Source: Aquibium pacificus (lineage in GTDB: Bacteria > Pseudomonadota > Alphaproteobacteria > Rhizobiales > Rhizobiaceae). Taken from it: a DNA stretch of 64,000 bases. Under the pieces are notes generated by a model. It was not told where the DNA came from and did no database searches. It saw only the letters and a program-made list of their open reading frames with translations. Positions 53,227 through 62,583 of this stretch are shown here, piece by piece; within the stretch, counting starts at the first letter, position 1; the number at the start of each line of letters is the position of its first letter. The stretch spans positions 62,001-126,000 of the forward strand of contig NZ_JBDPGJ010000010.1 of NCBI RefSeq assembly GCF_040839445.1. The letters are read 5' to 3'. The position numbers were made by a program, and so were the translations under genes.

Positions 53227-53922
53227 TCAGTCGATTTGCATGCAACGGGCTGCAATCTCATCCGTCCCGAGGCGAATGAAGTCGTTGGTGTGGAGATAGA
53301 GGAAGCTCACGCCTAGTCTGTGGAGTTCGCCGATCGTATCGGGGCTAGCCAGCATTCCGGCCGCGCGGCCTGCCGCGATGATGCGGGAAAGCGTCTGCTC
53401 GACCACGTCGCGAACTTCAGTCCGCGTCCAGGTGCCACCGAACCCCATCGACTTCGAAAGATCGACGGGCCCGACGAAGAAACAGTCGATGCCTTCGACC
53501 GAGAGAAACTCGTCCAGCGTCTGTACCGCCGCGATATCCTCGACCTGCACGATGACCGCGAAGTCGGGTCGCTGGCCGGACATGCAATAGTGTACCGCCG
53601 CCACCGCCTTGCGGGCCTCTGCGGACGTCTTCAACCTGGGGAGGACAATGCCATCAACGCCGCGCAAGAGGGTCCGCTCGATAACCGCGGCGTCGGGCGA
53701 CCCGGTCCTGACGATCGCCGGAACGCCGGCGACATGCGCCGCGCGCGCCAGGTTCTCGATACTCTCGACCGATGTGTCACCCTGCTCGCAGTCTATGAAG
53801 ATGACGTCGGCGCAGGTCTTGCCCAGAAATTCCACCAGCCCCGCATTGGAGTAGTCGATGTTGACCACGCGCAACGGTCGCGACGCGGCCAGATCGCTCT
53901 TGAGCTGCCCAGCGAAGGTCAA
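53227..53922 (-). CDS. HpcH/HpaI family aldolase
   Basis: A 231-residue class II pyruvate-type aldolase of the HpcH/HpaI family. Seen are the FIDCEQGDTSVESI segment, IVRTGSPDAAVIERTLLRGVDGI (as two adjacent strands), the metal-binding Glu in IVQVED and Asp in FVGPVDLSKSMG. I start it at TTG 53922, which overlaps the SDR stop (TTGA) with GGAAAGG upstream. Retro-aldol cleavage of a 4-hydroxy-2-oxo acid to pyruvate plus an aldehyde is the family reaction. Confidence 0.85.
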   Translation of the reverse strand: MTFAGQLKSDLAASRPLRVVNIDYSNAGLVEFLGKTCADVIFIDCEQGDTSVESIENLARAAHVAGVPAIVRTGSPDAAVIERTLLRGVDGIVLPRLKTSAEARKAVAAVHYCMSGQRPDFAVIVQVEDIAAVQTLDEFLSVEGIDCFFVGPVDLSKSMGFGGTWTRTEVRDVVEQTLSRIIAAGRAAGMLASPDTIGELHRLGVSFLYLHTNDFIRLGTDEIAARCMQID

Positions 53923-54635
53923 AGCATCGCCTTTCCGGCAGAAAGGCCGCCGCACACGTAAAGGGTCTGTCCGTTGACGAAACCTGCCTCCCGCGAAAGG
54001 AAAAATGCGACAGCTGCCGCTACCTCTTCGGGCCGTCCCATGCGCCCGGCGGGAATATCCCCGACCATATGAGCTCGGCGCTCGGAGCCTTCCGGGTTCA
54101 TCCGGTCGAAGAGTTCGGTCGTGATCGGCCCCGGCGCGACACAGTTCGCCGTGATACCGAACCTCGCCAGCTCGATGGCCCATACGCGTGTCATCGAAAT
54201 GATGCCGCCTTTCGAAGCGGCGTAGGCGGTGCGCAGTTCGCGGCCGAGGGCGGACCGGCTGGATATGTTGATGATGCGTCCGTAGCCGCGCGCCTTCATG
54301 TGAGGTGCGAGGATGCGAGCACAAAGCGCGGGCACGGTCAGATTGAGCGCGAACGTGTCCGACAGAAGCGGCTCGTCTGTGTCGTCCAGCGAGGCTGTGC
54401 GAGCGAATCCGGCATTGTTGACCAGCCCGGTGATACGATGCCTGCCCGCCAGATCTTCCAGTAGCGTAGTCAGGGTCGCTGTATCGCGCAGATCGACCGA
54501 AACAGTTTCGATGCTCTCCGCCACACATGGTGCGCGATCGAGGTTGATGACGTGATAGCCCTGACGCACCAAAGCGTCGGCAGTAGCTCGTCCGATACCC
54601 GCGGACGCGCCGGTGATGACGACGCTCTCCATCAT
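53919..54635 (-). CDS. SDR family oxidoreductase
   Basis: A 238-residue classical short-chain dehydrogenase. The cofactor motif TGASAGIG is at residues 8-15, NNAG at 73-76, the catalytic Ser near 126, and YAASK at 138-142. The start at 54635 overlaps the lactonase stop (ATGA), so translation is coupled. In order with the lactonase and aldolase it would oxidise or reduce a hydroxy acid intermediate. Confidence 0.9.
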   Translation of the reverse strand: MMESVVITGASAGIGRATADALVRQGYHVINLDRAPCVAESIETVSVDLRDTATLTTLLEDLAGRHRITGLVNNAGFARTASLDDTDEPLLSDTFALNLTVPALCARILAPHMKARGYGRIINISSRSALGRELRTAYAASKGGIISMTRVWAIELARFGITANCVAPGPITTELFDRMNPEGSERRAHMVGDIPAGRMGRPEEVAAAVAFFLSREAGFVNGQTLYVCGGLSAGKAML

Positions 54636-55513
54636 CCCGCCTCTCCGTCCGTGAGTCCCACGCACAGTACGCTACAGGTGAGGGACTCCGTGACCAGGTA
54701 CCAGCCCGGCTTTCGCGGATCGGCCGCGAGGTTCGTCGGATAAGTGAAGTCAGGGTCGTGCCAGAATGTACGCGGCAAGCCATTGGCCCCGAAACGCCAT
54801 ACACCGAGCCCGGCATGGACAACCATCAGGTCACCGTCCGGACCGCGTGCCAGCCCATCGGGGCCGACACCGCCGGACAGTTGGATGAAACGGCCCGCCT
54901 TGCGGATGTTGCCGTCCTCACCGAGCGGCAGGCGCCAAATCGCGTTGTCCCTGGTGACGGCCAGATAGATGACGGTCTCGTCTTCGGAAAACACCAAACC
55001 ATTCGGACTGGGTATGCCGCCCATCGCCATAGTCAGAAGACCGTTGGAATATCTGAACAGGCGTCCGAAAGGCGCGTCGAGTCCTGACATGCCCTGATCG
55101 GTGAACCAGATATCGCCGTTGTGCGCGACGGTCAGGTCGTTCAGCCCGTGGAAGGGGGCGCCCTCGAAACCGTCGACAATGACGCGGACGCTCCCCTCCC
55201 TTCCGATCTCCAGCAGACCGCGTTTGTGATCGGCGACCAGAAAGCCGGCGTCGCTTAGCTTCATGCCGTTGGGCCAGCCGTCATATTCGGCGACCACCGA
55301 CCACGACCCGGTTGGCGCGAACGACAGTATCCGGCCGAAGGGAATGTCGGTCATGTAGAGCGTTCCGTCTGGTCCCATGACCGGGCCTTCCAGAAAGCCG
55401 TCGAGCTTGCGGCCATCTAGTGCGTAGCGTGACCATTCCGATCGCGCCCCGCGCCGCAGTTCGCCCGGCATGCTGCACAAGACGGTGAATTGTCTGATTT
55501 TGGGGTCGACCAT
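54632..55513 (-). CDS. SMP-30/gluconolactonase-like protein
   Basis: A 293-residue six-bladed beta-propeller of the SMP-30/gluconolactonase/LRE family. Metal-site residues are visible: Glu in FLEGPVMGPDG, Asn in GLNDLTV, Asn in SPNGLVF and Asp in GPDGLARG. These enzymes open sugar-acid lactones. It overlaps dctM by one base (TGATG) and the SDR by 4. Confidence 0.87.
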   Translation of the reverse strand: MVDPKIRQFTVLCSMPGELRRGARSEWSRYALDGRKLDGFLEGPVMGPDGTLYMTDIPFGRILSFAPTGSWSVVAEYDGWPNGMKLSDAGFLVADHKRGLLEIGREGSVRVIVDGFEGAPFHGLNDLTVAHNGDIWFTDQGMSGLDAPFGRLFRYSNGLLTMAMGGIPSPNGLVFSEDETVIYLAVTRDNAIWRLPLGEDGNIRKAGRFIQLSGGVGPDGLARGPDGDLMVVHAGLGVWRFGANGLPRTFWHDPDFTYPTNLAADPRKPGWYLVTESLTCSVLCVGLTDGEAG

Positions 55514-56787
55514 CAGATCTTCCCCGGGAGCCAGAGAGCCAGCCCGGGGGCCAAGACAAGGAGAACGAGAAAGGCAAGGAGAATGAAGTAGTACGGCACA
55601 GCGCCCCTCACGACGTCCGTGTAGGGGGCGTTGGCCGTCGACTGGATGACGAAGAGGTTCAGTCCGAACGGCGGTGTGATCTGTCCGATCTCGATGAGGA
55701 TAACCAGGAAAACACCGAACCAGATCGGGTCGATACCGTAGATGGCGAATGCCGGCGCGATGAGCGGGACGGTAATCACCATCATCGCGATCGATTCGAT
55801 AAACAGTCCGAGAATAAGATAGACGATGGCCACAGCGACGAGAAAGCCCACTGGGGTGAGGTTCATGCCCACGATCTCTTTGGTAAGGGCGCCGGTCACC
55901 CCCGATATCGCCATTGCGAAGGAAAAGAGGAAAGCGGCAATCACGATGAACAAGATCGTTGCAGAGGATCGCACGGTTCGGTGAAACGCCGCCACGAGCC
56001 GGTCGCTTGTCAGCTCACCAAGGGCGAAGGCGATCACAAGGGCGAGCACCGATCCGAGAGCCGCCGCTTCAGTAGGCGTGGCGACCCCCAGATAAAGCGC
56101 TGAGAGAACTAGGCCGATCAGTGCCACGACGGGGCCGACATCCAAGAGAACGCCGGCGCCGGGATCTTGCTCTGCCTTCTGCGGAGCTCCCGCCTGCCGG
56201 CGTCCGGCAAAGCCGACATAGATGCTGAACAGAAATGCGAGCAGGATGCCGGGAATCATCCCGGCCGCGAACAGGCGGACGATCGACGTTTCGGTGAACG
56301 TTCCATAGACGATCAGCGCGATCGATGGGGGGATCAGAATGCCAAGCGTACCGCCGGCCGCGAGCGACCCATAGGCTGCCGACATCGGGTAGCCGCGGCT
56401 TTTGAGTTCCGGTACCGCTACCGTGCCTATTGCGGCCGCGGTAGCGACACTCGATCCGGAGATCGCCGAAAACAGCGCGCATCCCAGGATATTCGTCTGC
56501 AGAAGTCCGCCCGGCAGCGAACGAGTCACCCGGGCAAGCCCCCGGTACAGGCGTGTTGCAAGCCCGGTCTGGAGCAGGATTTCGGCCATAAGGATGAACA
56601 TCGGGATTGCCGTCAGCGTGAAGCTGTTGGCGGAAGACCACGTCACCAGACCAACCGCGGTCAGGCCGGCCACGCCCTTCTTCGCCACGATCAAAGCCAT
56701 GGCTGCACCTGCTACAACGAAAGGAATCCACAGGCCGATTACGAGCAGCAACATTGCTACCGCGATCACAACAATCAAAAGCGTCAT
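55513..56787 (-). CDS. dctM: TRAP transporter large permease
   Basis: A 424-residue DctM permease, intact. Motifs SGSSVATAAAIGTVAVPEL, IPPSIALIVYGTFTETSI and the C-terminal ITPPFGLNLFVIQS are present, with about 12 hydrophobic segments. It overlaps dctQ upstream (ATGA) and the lactonase downstream, so transporter and catabolic genes form one coupled unit. Confidence 0.92.
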   Translation of the reverse strand: MTLLIVVIAVAMLLLVIGLWIPFVVAGAAMALIVAKKGVAGLTAVGLVTWSSANSFTLTAIPMFILMAEILLQTGLATRLYRGLARVTRSLPGGLLQTNILGCALFSAISGSSVATAAAIGTVAVPELKSRGYPMSAAYGSLAAGGTLGILIPPSIALIVYGTFTETSIVRLFAAGMIPGILLAFLFSIYVGFAGRRQAGAPQKAEQDPGAGVLLDVGPVVALIGLVLSALYLGVATPTEAAALGSVLALVIAFALGELTSDRLVAAFHRTVRSSATILFIVIAAFLFSFAMAISGVTGALTKEIVGMNLTPVGFLVAVAIVYLILGLFIESIAMMVITVPLIAPAFAIYGIDPIWFGVFLVILIEIGQITPPFGLNLFVIQSTANAPYTDVVRGAVPYYFILLAFLVLLVLAPGLALWLPGKI

Positions 56788-57278
56788 TCTTCGCCCCCGG
56801 AAATGACGAAGCTAGAGACGATGACGATCAAAAGCACCGCCAGTCCGGCGATCATGACCGCCTGCGGAATCCAGTTCAGGACGCCAAGCGCCGTGTCGGA
56901 TCTGATTCCGCGGAAGAAACTGTCAGCGGCGAGCCGGATCAATTGCCAGAGATAGATCGATGTGACCGCCACGCCGGCGAGAAGGAAAACCGGCTGCAGG
57001 CCAGCGCGAAACGGGTGCGGAAACACGGAATACAATGCATCAACCCTGAGGAAATGGCCGTCGCGAAACGCGCCCGCAAGCGAAAGGCAGGTCAGTGAGA
57101 CGAGGCCGAGCGAGGCGGTTTCTTCTGCAATCTGAATGGAAAAGCCCAACAACCAGCGGCAGAGCACCTCGACACAGACAACCAGCGCCATCAGGCCGAG
57201 AACTCCGTAGCAAGCCCAATCCGCCAAAGTGACGAGGACATCGAGCCCTCGTCTGATTGGGGACGGGCCCGGCCGCAT
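56784..57278 (-). CDS. dctQ: TRAP transporter small permease
   Basis: A 164-residue DctQ subunit with four hydrophobic segments (YGVLGLMALVVCVEVLCRWLL, LGLVSLTCLSLAGAF, VFLLAGVAVTSIYLW, AVMIAGLAVLLIVIVSSFVI; listed separately). The GHFLRVDALY loop is typical. The ATG at 57278 lies one base after the dctP stop. Confidence 0.88.
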   Translation of the reverse strand: MRPGPSPIRRGLDVLVTLADWACYGVLGLMALVVCVEVLCRWLLGFSIQIAEETASLGLVSLTCLSLAGAFRDGHFLRVDALYSVFPHPFRAGLQPVFLLAGVAVTSIYLWQLIRLAADSFFRGIRSDTALGVLNWIPQAVMIAGLAVLLIVIVSSFVISGGEE

Positions 57279-57279
57279 G

Positions 57280-58251
57280 CTACCGGCCGAGGATCTTGCG
57301 CACGTCATCAAGCGCCGATCGAGTGCGCTCGCTATGCTCGGCGGCCCAACTGTCCCAGTAGCCGGCCATCTTGCCGGCAGCATCTGCCGCTTCGCCGTCC
57401 TTTGCTACGACGACCTTCATGCCGCCGGCCTCGAGTTCGGCCGTGACTTTAGCCTCGCTTTCCATCTGCTCCTGGGTCGCCTTGGCCGCGTATTCCTCTG
57501 CAAGGTCCTTCAGAAGCGACTGCTGTTCCGGCGACAGGGCGTCGAAAGCGTCCTTGTTCACGATAATGGCGCTGTTGAAGAAGTTGGGTCCCATCCTGTA
57601 GGTGGTCTTGAGCTGGTCTTTCCACAGGATCCCGCCGCCGACTGATGCGGTGAAAACCCCGTCGACCACGCCGGTCTGCAACGCGGTCGGCACTTCAGCG
57701 CCGCCGATCGTGACGGGCGAACCGCCATATGCCGAAACGAACGCACCCTGCTCCGGCGAGGAAACCCGCATCTTGTGTCCGGCCATGTCATCAAGTGAAG
57801 TCATGTCGAATGTGGCCCAGCTCACTTGCAGCGGATAGACGTATTGCGCGAGCAGCACCACGTTCTTCTCCGCGAACGCCTTTTCGAGCACAGGCGTTAC
57901 GCTTTCCAGCCCCTTGTTGAATTCCTCTATCGAGGAAAACAGCATGGGCAGGCGGAGAATACCGCCTTCCTCGATGGCGCCAAGGAAGAAGCCGTCCGCT
58001 GCGATCTGAACGATGCCTTGCCCCACTGCCTGGGTGATGTCGCTCGCTTTGATACCGAGCGAGCCGGCGAGATTGACGTCGACCGCAATTTTGCCCCCGG
58101 TCTCCTCGGTGAACTCCTTGGCAAGTTCGATCAGGTTCTTCGCGCCGATGGACGTATCGCTGGCGAGATAGGTGTAGCCCGTCCAGTTGTCGGCCATCGC
58201 AGCGCCGGTGAGCGCGACCGAAAAGCCGATCGTCGTAAGAAGCGTCTTCAT
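57280..58251 (-). CDS. dctP: TRAP transporter substrate-binding protein
   Basis: A 323-residue DctP receptor, first gene of the seven-gene minus-strand operon. The signal peptide ends around AAMADNWTGY. The KMRVSSPEQGAFV strand provides the conserved arginine for a carboxylate ligand. The promoter lies in the 141-base region shared with the divergent iclR gene, which holds repeated TTCGATT elements. A sugar acid is a reasonable ligand guess because a lactonase and an SDR follow. Confidence 0.92.
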   Translation of the reverse strand: MKTLLTTIGFSVALTGAAMADNWTGYTYLASDTSIGAKNLIELAKEFTEETGGKIAVDVNLAGSLGIKASDITQAVGQGIVQIAADGFFLGAIEEGGILRLPMLFSSIEEFNKGLESVTPVLEKAFAEKNVVLLAQYVYPLQVSWATFDMTSLDDMAGHKMRVSSPEQGAFVSAYGGSPVTIGGAEVPTALQTGVVDGVFTASVGGGILWKDQLKTTYRMGPNFFNSAIIVNKDAFDALSPEQQSLLKDLAEEYAAKATQEQMESEAKVTAELEAGGMKVVVAKDGEAADAAGKMAGYWDSWAAEHSERTRSALDDVRKILGR

Positions 58252-58278
58252 TACATTCCTCCCTTGCTTCTCGTCATT

Positions 58279-58315
58279 GGTTCGATTAGATAGAACCTAG
58301 TTTTGTTAAATCGAA
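58279..58315 (+). promoter_or_regulatory. Candidate IclR operator between dctP and iclR
   Basis: GGTTC (58279-58283) and GAACC (58293-58297) form a palindrome. TTCGATT (58281-58287) and AATCGAA (58309-58315) form a wider inverted repeat with a 21-base spacer. A third TTCGATT lies at 58383-58389, just before the iclR ATG. Autoregulation plus control of the TRAP operon is inferred. Confidence 0.6.
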
Positions 58316-58392
58316 TGTTTTCCATGCGCCCATGTATCTTGTCAAGGCGCTTGAATGCATTTATCTCGCAGAATCAAAAAAGGTTCGATTGA

Positions 58393-59154
58393 ATGGAACA
58401 GGGCGAAGCAACCGGTCGGCATCAGAACACGCGCAGGATGGCCGAGGTGCTCGACAGCATCGCCCTCACCAGGGGAGAGGGCGCGAGGCTGGTTGACATC
58501 TGCCGTGCCACGGGTCTCGGCAAAGGCACCGGCCATCGCATCGTTTCGGGTCTCGTGGAAGCTGGGCTTGCGGTGCAGGATCAGCGCACGTCCCGGTTTT
58601 TCATTGGGCCCCGCGTAACAACCTGGGCCCAGGCGGTGCAGCCACTCGATATCGTTGATCAGGCTGGACCCACTATGGATGAGATCTGCGAACTATGCGG
58701 TGACACGGTCTATCTCGCCGTGCGTCAGGGTGATGAAACAGTCTATGTCGCCAGACGCGTCGGCTCCTATCCGCTCAAAGCGCTGCCGGTGGAAGTCGGT
58801 GCGCGCCGGCCGCTCGGCATAGGCGCTGCTCCGATGGCGATTCTTGCCTTTTCGCCGAAACAGGAGGTCGAGCGCGTCGTGGCGGCCCATTCCTCCGAGC
58901 GCGAGCGATTTGGCATCGACGACACCCACTTCCGGGAACTCATCGCCCGTGCGCAGTCGCTGGGCTATTCGTTGCACATGGGCGAAGTCATGCCCGGGAT
59001 GATAGCAATTGGCGTTCCTATTGCCGATGCTGGTGGAACCCCGGTCGCGGCCATCTCGGTGGCTGCCGCCCGTGACCGTCTGCCGGGCGAGCGGCGCGAG
59101 GAAGTTGCCCAGATCATACGCGCCGCTCTTGCCCAACACCCGATTATTGTCTGA
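58393..59154 (+). CDS. IclR family transcriptional regulator
   Basis: A 253-residue IclR-type regulator: N-terminal winged helix-turn-helix with RLVDICRATGLGKGTGHRIVSGL (given by its parts near residues 36-58) and a C-terminal effector domain with PLGIGAAPMAILAF and a closing GMIAIGVPIADAGGTPVAAISV-type core. It is divergent from the TRAP-lactonase operon and probably represses it. Confidence 0.92.
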   Translation: MEQGEATGRHQNTRRMAEVLDSIALTRGEGARLVDICRATGLGKGTGHRIVSGLVEAGLAVQDQRTSRFFIGPRVTTWAQAVQPLDIVDQAGPTMDEICELCGDTVYLAVRQGDETVYVARRVGSYPLKALPVEVGARRPLGIGAAPMAILAFSPKQEVERVVAAHSSERERFGIDDTHFRELIARAQSLGYSLHMGEVMPGMIAIGVPIADAGGTPVAAISVAAARDRLPGERREEVAQIIRAALAQHPIIV

Positions 59155-59351
59155 GAGCCGCGCGAGCCCTTCGTCTGGCTCGGCCCACCGGAAGCATGAC
59201 AGCGGCCGACCGGTGATCGGCACTGTCCACATCCATTTTAGAGAGTTCAACAATAGACATTTCAGCACCTGATCCCCGGCCTGACAGTCCATAGCGGCTC
59301 GCAGAATCCTCGAGCGGTTCGATCGCGTGTGTAAATTGAGAGGCCGCCGTT

Positions 59352-60502
59352 CTATGCGAACACGTTCCCCATCAAATCCTCCAGGAGATCCTCTTTCGCT
59401 TCGAGCCCTGAACTAATTCGGAGAAGCGGCTTTCGAGCGTAGCTGCGGTCCAGCGACCGTTCACGATCCAGGAATACGGGCGCCAGCAGACTGTGAGTAC
59501 CACCCCACGAAGCCCCCAATCGAAAGATCGAAAGGCTGTCGAAGCGCCGTCGAAACGCGCCCAGATCTTCAGGCTTGAGGACCACGGTGAACAGGCCACT
59601 TGTACCGAAGGAACGCTTTCGCCAACACCGATGACCGTTGAACGTAGGCAAGCCCGGGTGAAGGACCTCGTCGACCGGCGCGGCACTCTGAAGTTGTTCA
59701 GCCAGCCAAAGCGCTGAGAAGCCGACATGGGCGAGGCGCACGCTTGCCGTCTCCATGCCGCGCAGGGCAAGGAAGCAGTCGTCAGGCGATACGCCAAGTC
59801 CAAGCGAGGTAATGTAGGCATGGACGGTACAGGCTAGTTCCTCGCTGGCGACCGATATCGATCCCATGAGCAGGTCGGAGTGACCGGTTAGATACTTCGT
59901 GAGCGCCTCCACGACGATGTCGGCACCCTGTTCGAGAGGACGGTGAAGCAAGGGGGTCGCCCAGGAATTGTCATAGCCGATCAGCGCGCCCTGCGTTCGG
60001 GCCAGCGTATGGAGTCGGCCGAAATCCGGAATTTCTATCGTTGTCGATCCCGGTGCCTCGATCCAGACCAGCCTGAGCCTCTCGGGCGCCTCAATGGGCG
60101 CAGCGGCAATGCGCGGATCGTAATAGACCGCGACTATGCCGAGCCTCGCCAGAACACCGTCGGCAAAGCGGCGCACAGGCGGGTAGACATTATCGGGTAT
60201 AAGAACCCTGTCGCCGGGACTGCATACCGCCAGAAACACCGTCGTAATCGCCGAGAGGCCGGACGGCGTCAGAAACGTATCGTGCGCCGACTCCAGTTCC
60301 GTGAGGCGGTTCTGCAACGTCCTCGTCGTGGGCGTGCCGGCCAGTCCGTAGGTGTATTCGTGTCGCTGATGTTTGCCGCGCGCGGCGAAGCTCTCATAGT
60401 CAGGATAGACAATCGTCGAGCCGCGATGGGTCGGTATCGAGAGGCTGGAAAAGCCCTCCGATGAAGCCGGCTCGGTATTGAGGACTCGCGTTGCGATTTC
60501 AT
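59352..60502 (-). pseudogene. Cys/Met-metabolism PLP enzyme, apparent frameshift at codon 3
   Basis: A gamma-family PLP enzyme (cystathionine beta-lyase type), about 383 codons. Landmarks: YGLAGTPTTRTLQNRL, YDNSWATP, the PLP lysine in EALTKYLTGHSD, and RISSGLEAKEDLLEDL near the end. The expected ATG overlaps the preceding stop (ATGA at 60499-60502) but is out of frame with the rest. Reading ATGAAATCGCAACG with one extra A gives MKIATRVLNTEP, a natural start. Either one A is missing from the run or translation begins further upstream in a 95-base overlap. C-S lyase or related activity is expected if it is intact. Confidence 0.75.
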
Positions 60503-62513
60503 CCGGCCTCGTGCTCCGTCGTCGCCCGTCGGGTGTACAGGCGGTCCACTGAAGCCAGCAGGGCCGCGAGTATGAGCAGGCCGACACCAAGAACAATCAG
60601 TCCGAATTGCGAGATGCCCAGAAGCCCTCTCCCGGGCAGGGCGAAGGCGAGACCGGCCGCGATGATCGAGCCCCTTGCCGCAAGGCTGCCGATCGACTTT
60701 CGGCCAAGGTCTCCGATGCCGATCAGATAGCCTTGAAGGCCGCCGGAGATCAGCCAAACGCCAAACAGCGCGGTGGCGACGACGATCAGCACCTGTTCCG
60801 GCGCGCCGCGGCCGATGAGAGCCGGATTGAGGACGAAGAAAAAGGGCAGGAAATAGATGATCGAACCCAGCCGCATCGCCTCGAAGCCGGTGCTGATCGG
60901 GTTGGCTTTGGCGATAGACGCGGCTGCGAAGGCACCCAGCGCAACGGGTGGCGTGATGAACGAGACCATGCCCCAGTAAAGCATGAACAGATGTACCGAG
61001 AGCCGATCAAGCCCAGCACCCGTCAGCGCCGGGGCAAGCGTGACCGCGAGGAAGATATAGGCGGCCGTGACGGTCATCCCCATGCCCAGCACGAAGCTCG
61101 TCAGCGCGCCGACCAGCAGCAGCACGATCACATTGCCGCCCGCCAGTGCGACGAGTTCATAGGCGATCGTGCCCACCTTGCCCGACAGGGTCAGCGCGCC
61201 GATGATGAGACCGGCGCCCGCCAGCAGCGCGGCAAGTTCGGCCAGCATGACCCCGACGGCTTCGGCGAAAGCGCGCGCCTTGGCCCAGTTCCAGCGGTGT
61301 TTGGTGGAAAACTGATTGATCAGGATGAGCAGCAGCGATGCGTAGAAGGGCGCCTGCGCTTCGCGCTTGAAGTAGAGCAGCATGACGATCAGAAGGACGA
61401 AGACGGCGATGAAGTACCATCCCTCACGGAACACTTCACGGAGACTGGGCAGCTCGGCGCGGGGAAGGCCCCTGATCTCATTTCGGGCGGCATATCCGTC
61501 GATCTGCATGAACAGCGCGAGATAGTAGAGCAGCGACGGGATGGCGGCGGCGATGACGATCTCGGAATAGGGAACCTCGATAAAGGTGGCCATGACAAAG
61601 GCCGTTGCGCCCATGACTGGCGGCATGAGAACGCCTCCGGTGGAAGCGCACGCCTCCACGCCGCCTGCGTAGCGGGCGAGAACCCAACCCGCTTCATCGC
61701 TGGAATGGACATGACACCCGTGGTCAGCACGTTGGTGATGACGGAGCCGCTCATCGAACCCATCAGGCCGGAAGAGAATATCGCCACCTTGGCAGGGCCG
61801 CCACGCCGGGTGCCGAGAAGCGCGAATGCGAGATTGAGAAAGAACGCGCCGCCGCCGGTTTATTGAAGCGCTACGCCGAAGATCAGAAAGCCGATAACCA
61901 GCGTTGCGAACGCGCCAAACGGAACGCCGAGAATTCCCTCGCTTGAGAAGATGTAGAAACCGGCGGTGATATCGAAGGCGGTCGCCTGGGCTCGCAGGAT
62001 GCCGGGCGCCAAGTCCGAGAAGACGGGGTACAGCGAAAACAGCGCGCAAATGATGAAAATGACGAGCCCGGACGAGCGCCGGAGCCCTTCCAGCACCAGC
62101 ACCCACATCATGATCGACAGGACTTTAGCGTAATTCGGGGCCAGATAGACCCATCCCTCGAACAGGATCGAGTCGGATTTGAACGCGAAGGTCATGGCGA
62201 TAGCGAAAGCAAGCAGCGCCAGGGCGTAATCGAATGCGGGCACCGAGCCCTGGCGTGTCGCCCCGCGCACATCGCGGGCGAGAAAGACGATCGGCACCAG
62301 AAGGCCGAGCAGCGCGAACAGATATTCGTTCTCGAGCGGCACGTAGAGCCGCAGCCAGCTGCCGATGCCGAATATGATCCATACGGCGATGAAGACCGAC
62401 AGCAGTGCAGCGACCGAGGCGGCAATGCGAACCGCCCGCGGATAGATTGCCGGCCTCTCTTCGAATGAAGATGTCGAGGAGGCTTCACTCAATGCGGCAT
62501 TCGAACTGGACAT
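60499..62513 (-). pseudogene. TRAP 4TM/12TM fused permease, with stop and frameshift
   Basis: A fused TRAP permease (DctQ-like and DctM-like parts in one chain, about 670 codons) of the kind that partners TAXI receptors. The first 217 codons from ATG 62513 end at TAA (61860-61862) after LIFGVALQ. The same frame then resumes the family sequence TGGGAFFLNLAFALLG and MSIPAMKRVGF. Near 61666-61680 the reading switches by one base to YAGGVEACASTGGVLMPPVMG and continues cleanly to 60499. A substitution stop plus a one-base loss means the gene is probably decayed unless the assembly is poor here. Confidence 0.82.
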
Positions 62514-62583
62514 CGTGTGGCTTTCTTAGGGGCGATGTAAGTGCGCGCCTCCGGCCTGCGGCGCGCGCCACAGGCTCCAAGGA

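Noticed and set aside
60607..61866. Very long plus-strand frame opposite the fused TRAP permease
   Set aside because: Asp/Gln/Arg-rich antisense shadow; the minus strand encodes recognisable membrane segments.
61863..62106. Treating ATG 62106 as the start of an independent TRAP permease gene
   Set aside because: The first 150 codons of that frame are out of frame with the family sequence, which is found in the overlapping frame from 62513; the gene is frameshifted rather than separate.
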